Assembly: GCF_014360585.1 (NCBI RefSeq)
Contig: NZ_JACIXG010000043.1
Location: 1-43,595, forward strand
DNA: 43,595 nucleotides
DNA from: Nocardioides sp.
GTDB lineage: Bacteria > Actinomycetota > Actinomycetes > Propionibacteriales > Nocardioidaceae
Reading direction: 5' to 3'
The translations under genes were made by a program, and so were the position numbers. Below the pieces are notes generated by a model. That model did not search any database and was not told the DNA's origin. It saw nothing but the letters and a program-made list of their open reading frames with translations. Each line of letters opens with the position of its first letter. Position 1 is the first letter of the stretch. Shown piece by piece: positions 43,570 to 43,595 of this stretch.

Positions 43570-43595
43570 GGCGACGAAACTAGAGTTTCGTCGCC
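43570..43595. terminator. Perfect 12-bp palindrome at the window edge
   Basis: GGCGACGAAACT (43570-43581) and AGTTTCGTCGCC (43584-43595) form a perfect stem with a 2-nt gap. It may be the terminator hairpin of a gene to the right, but its right flank is outside the window. Confidence 0.4.

Larger units (their letters stand above)
43276..43595. other. Non-coding stretch with inverted repeats
   Basis: About 320 bp to the window end without a convincing gene; open frames on both strands here are Arg/Pro- or Ala/Ser-rich and lack family character. It contains CGTCACTT twice as a direct repeat, the long stem-loop at 43384-43449, two similar AGTTGTGG-led segments near 43540 and 43562, and the terminal palindrome at 43570-43595. 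Confidence 0.6.

Overview
The window is a high-GC actinobacterial chromosome segment, most like Nocardioides or another Nocardioidaceae. The grounds are strong G/C third-codon bias, many GTG starts, long 4-bp ATGA/GTGA gene overlaps, a frequent CGTACG hexamer and actinobacterial families such as UdgX, DUF3140, a FadE-type dehydrogenase pair and a 6C-like small RNA. This placement comes from gene content only. No rRNA, tRNA, CRISPR array, transposase or phage gene was seen.

Layout. (1) 1-2441: the 3' end of a large polymorphic-toxin gene, a small probable immunity gene, an unrecognised 129-aa gene, and a compact ADP-ribosyltransferase-like gene coupled to it. (2) 2501-4445: an adenosine-deaminase-family enzyme and an alpha/beta hydrolase. 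(3) 4453-10766: a minus-strand 5-oxoproline catabolic operon (NRAMP-like transporter, PxpA, fused PxpB-PxpC, biotin carboxylase-BCCP) with a divergent GntR/FCD regulator. (4) 10788-16242: a small BECR/EndoU-like toxin with probable immunity partner, a DoxX-like membrane protein, UdgX, a DUF3140 protein, a conserved hypothetical, guaA and a small membrane protein. (5) 16278-20505: a 6C-like sRNA, a cholesterol-oxidase-like GMC oxidoreductase coupled to a GabD2-type aldehyde dehydrogenase, and a GNAT-like protein. (6) 20601-25439: a polytopic membrane protein divergent from a NarL/DesK-type two-component system, then glpD. (7) 25514-28854: an operon of SDR, penicillin-binding-fold serine hydrolase, dipeptide epimerase and NlpC/P60 peptidase, resembling murein-peptide recycling. 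(8) 29047-35275: a complete Liv-type ABC importer with a divergent PucR regulator. (9) 35413-43230: an eight-gene, tightly overlapped acyl-CoA catabolic operon read leftward from a TetR-type palindrome at 43260-43275. (10) 43276-43595: non-coding DNA with two strong inverted repeats.

Points of most interest. A family of palindromic repeats (GGTCTCGACA...GCTCGACC core) occurs between genes and also, in frame, inside two conserved enzymes: at the PxpB/PxpC fusion joint and inside the dipeptide epimerase. The last operon holds separate HAD, phosphotransferase and acyl-CoA dehydrogenase genes in the same order as the domains of animal ACAD10, which suggests 4-hydroxyacyl-CoA catabolism. The oxoprolinase operon carries every domain type of a urea-carboxylase-like biotin enzyme, plus an NRAMP homologue lacking the usual metal-binding motifs.
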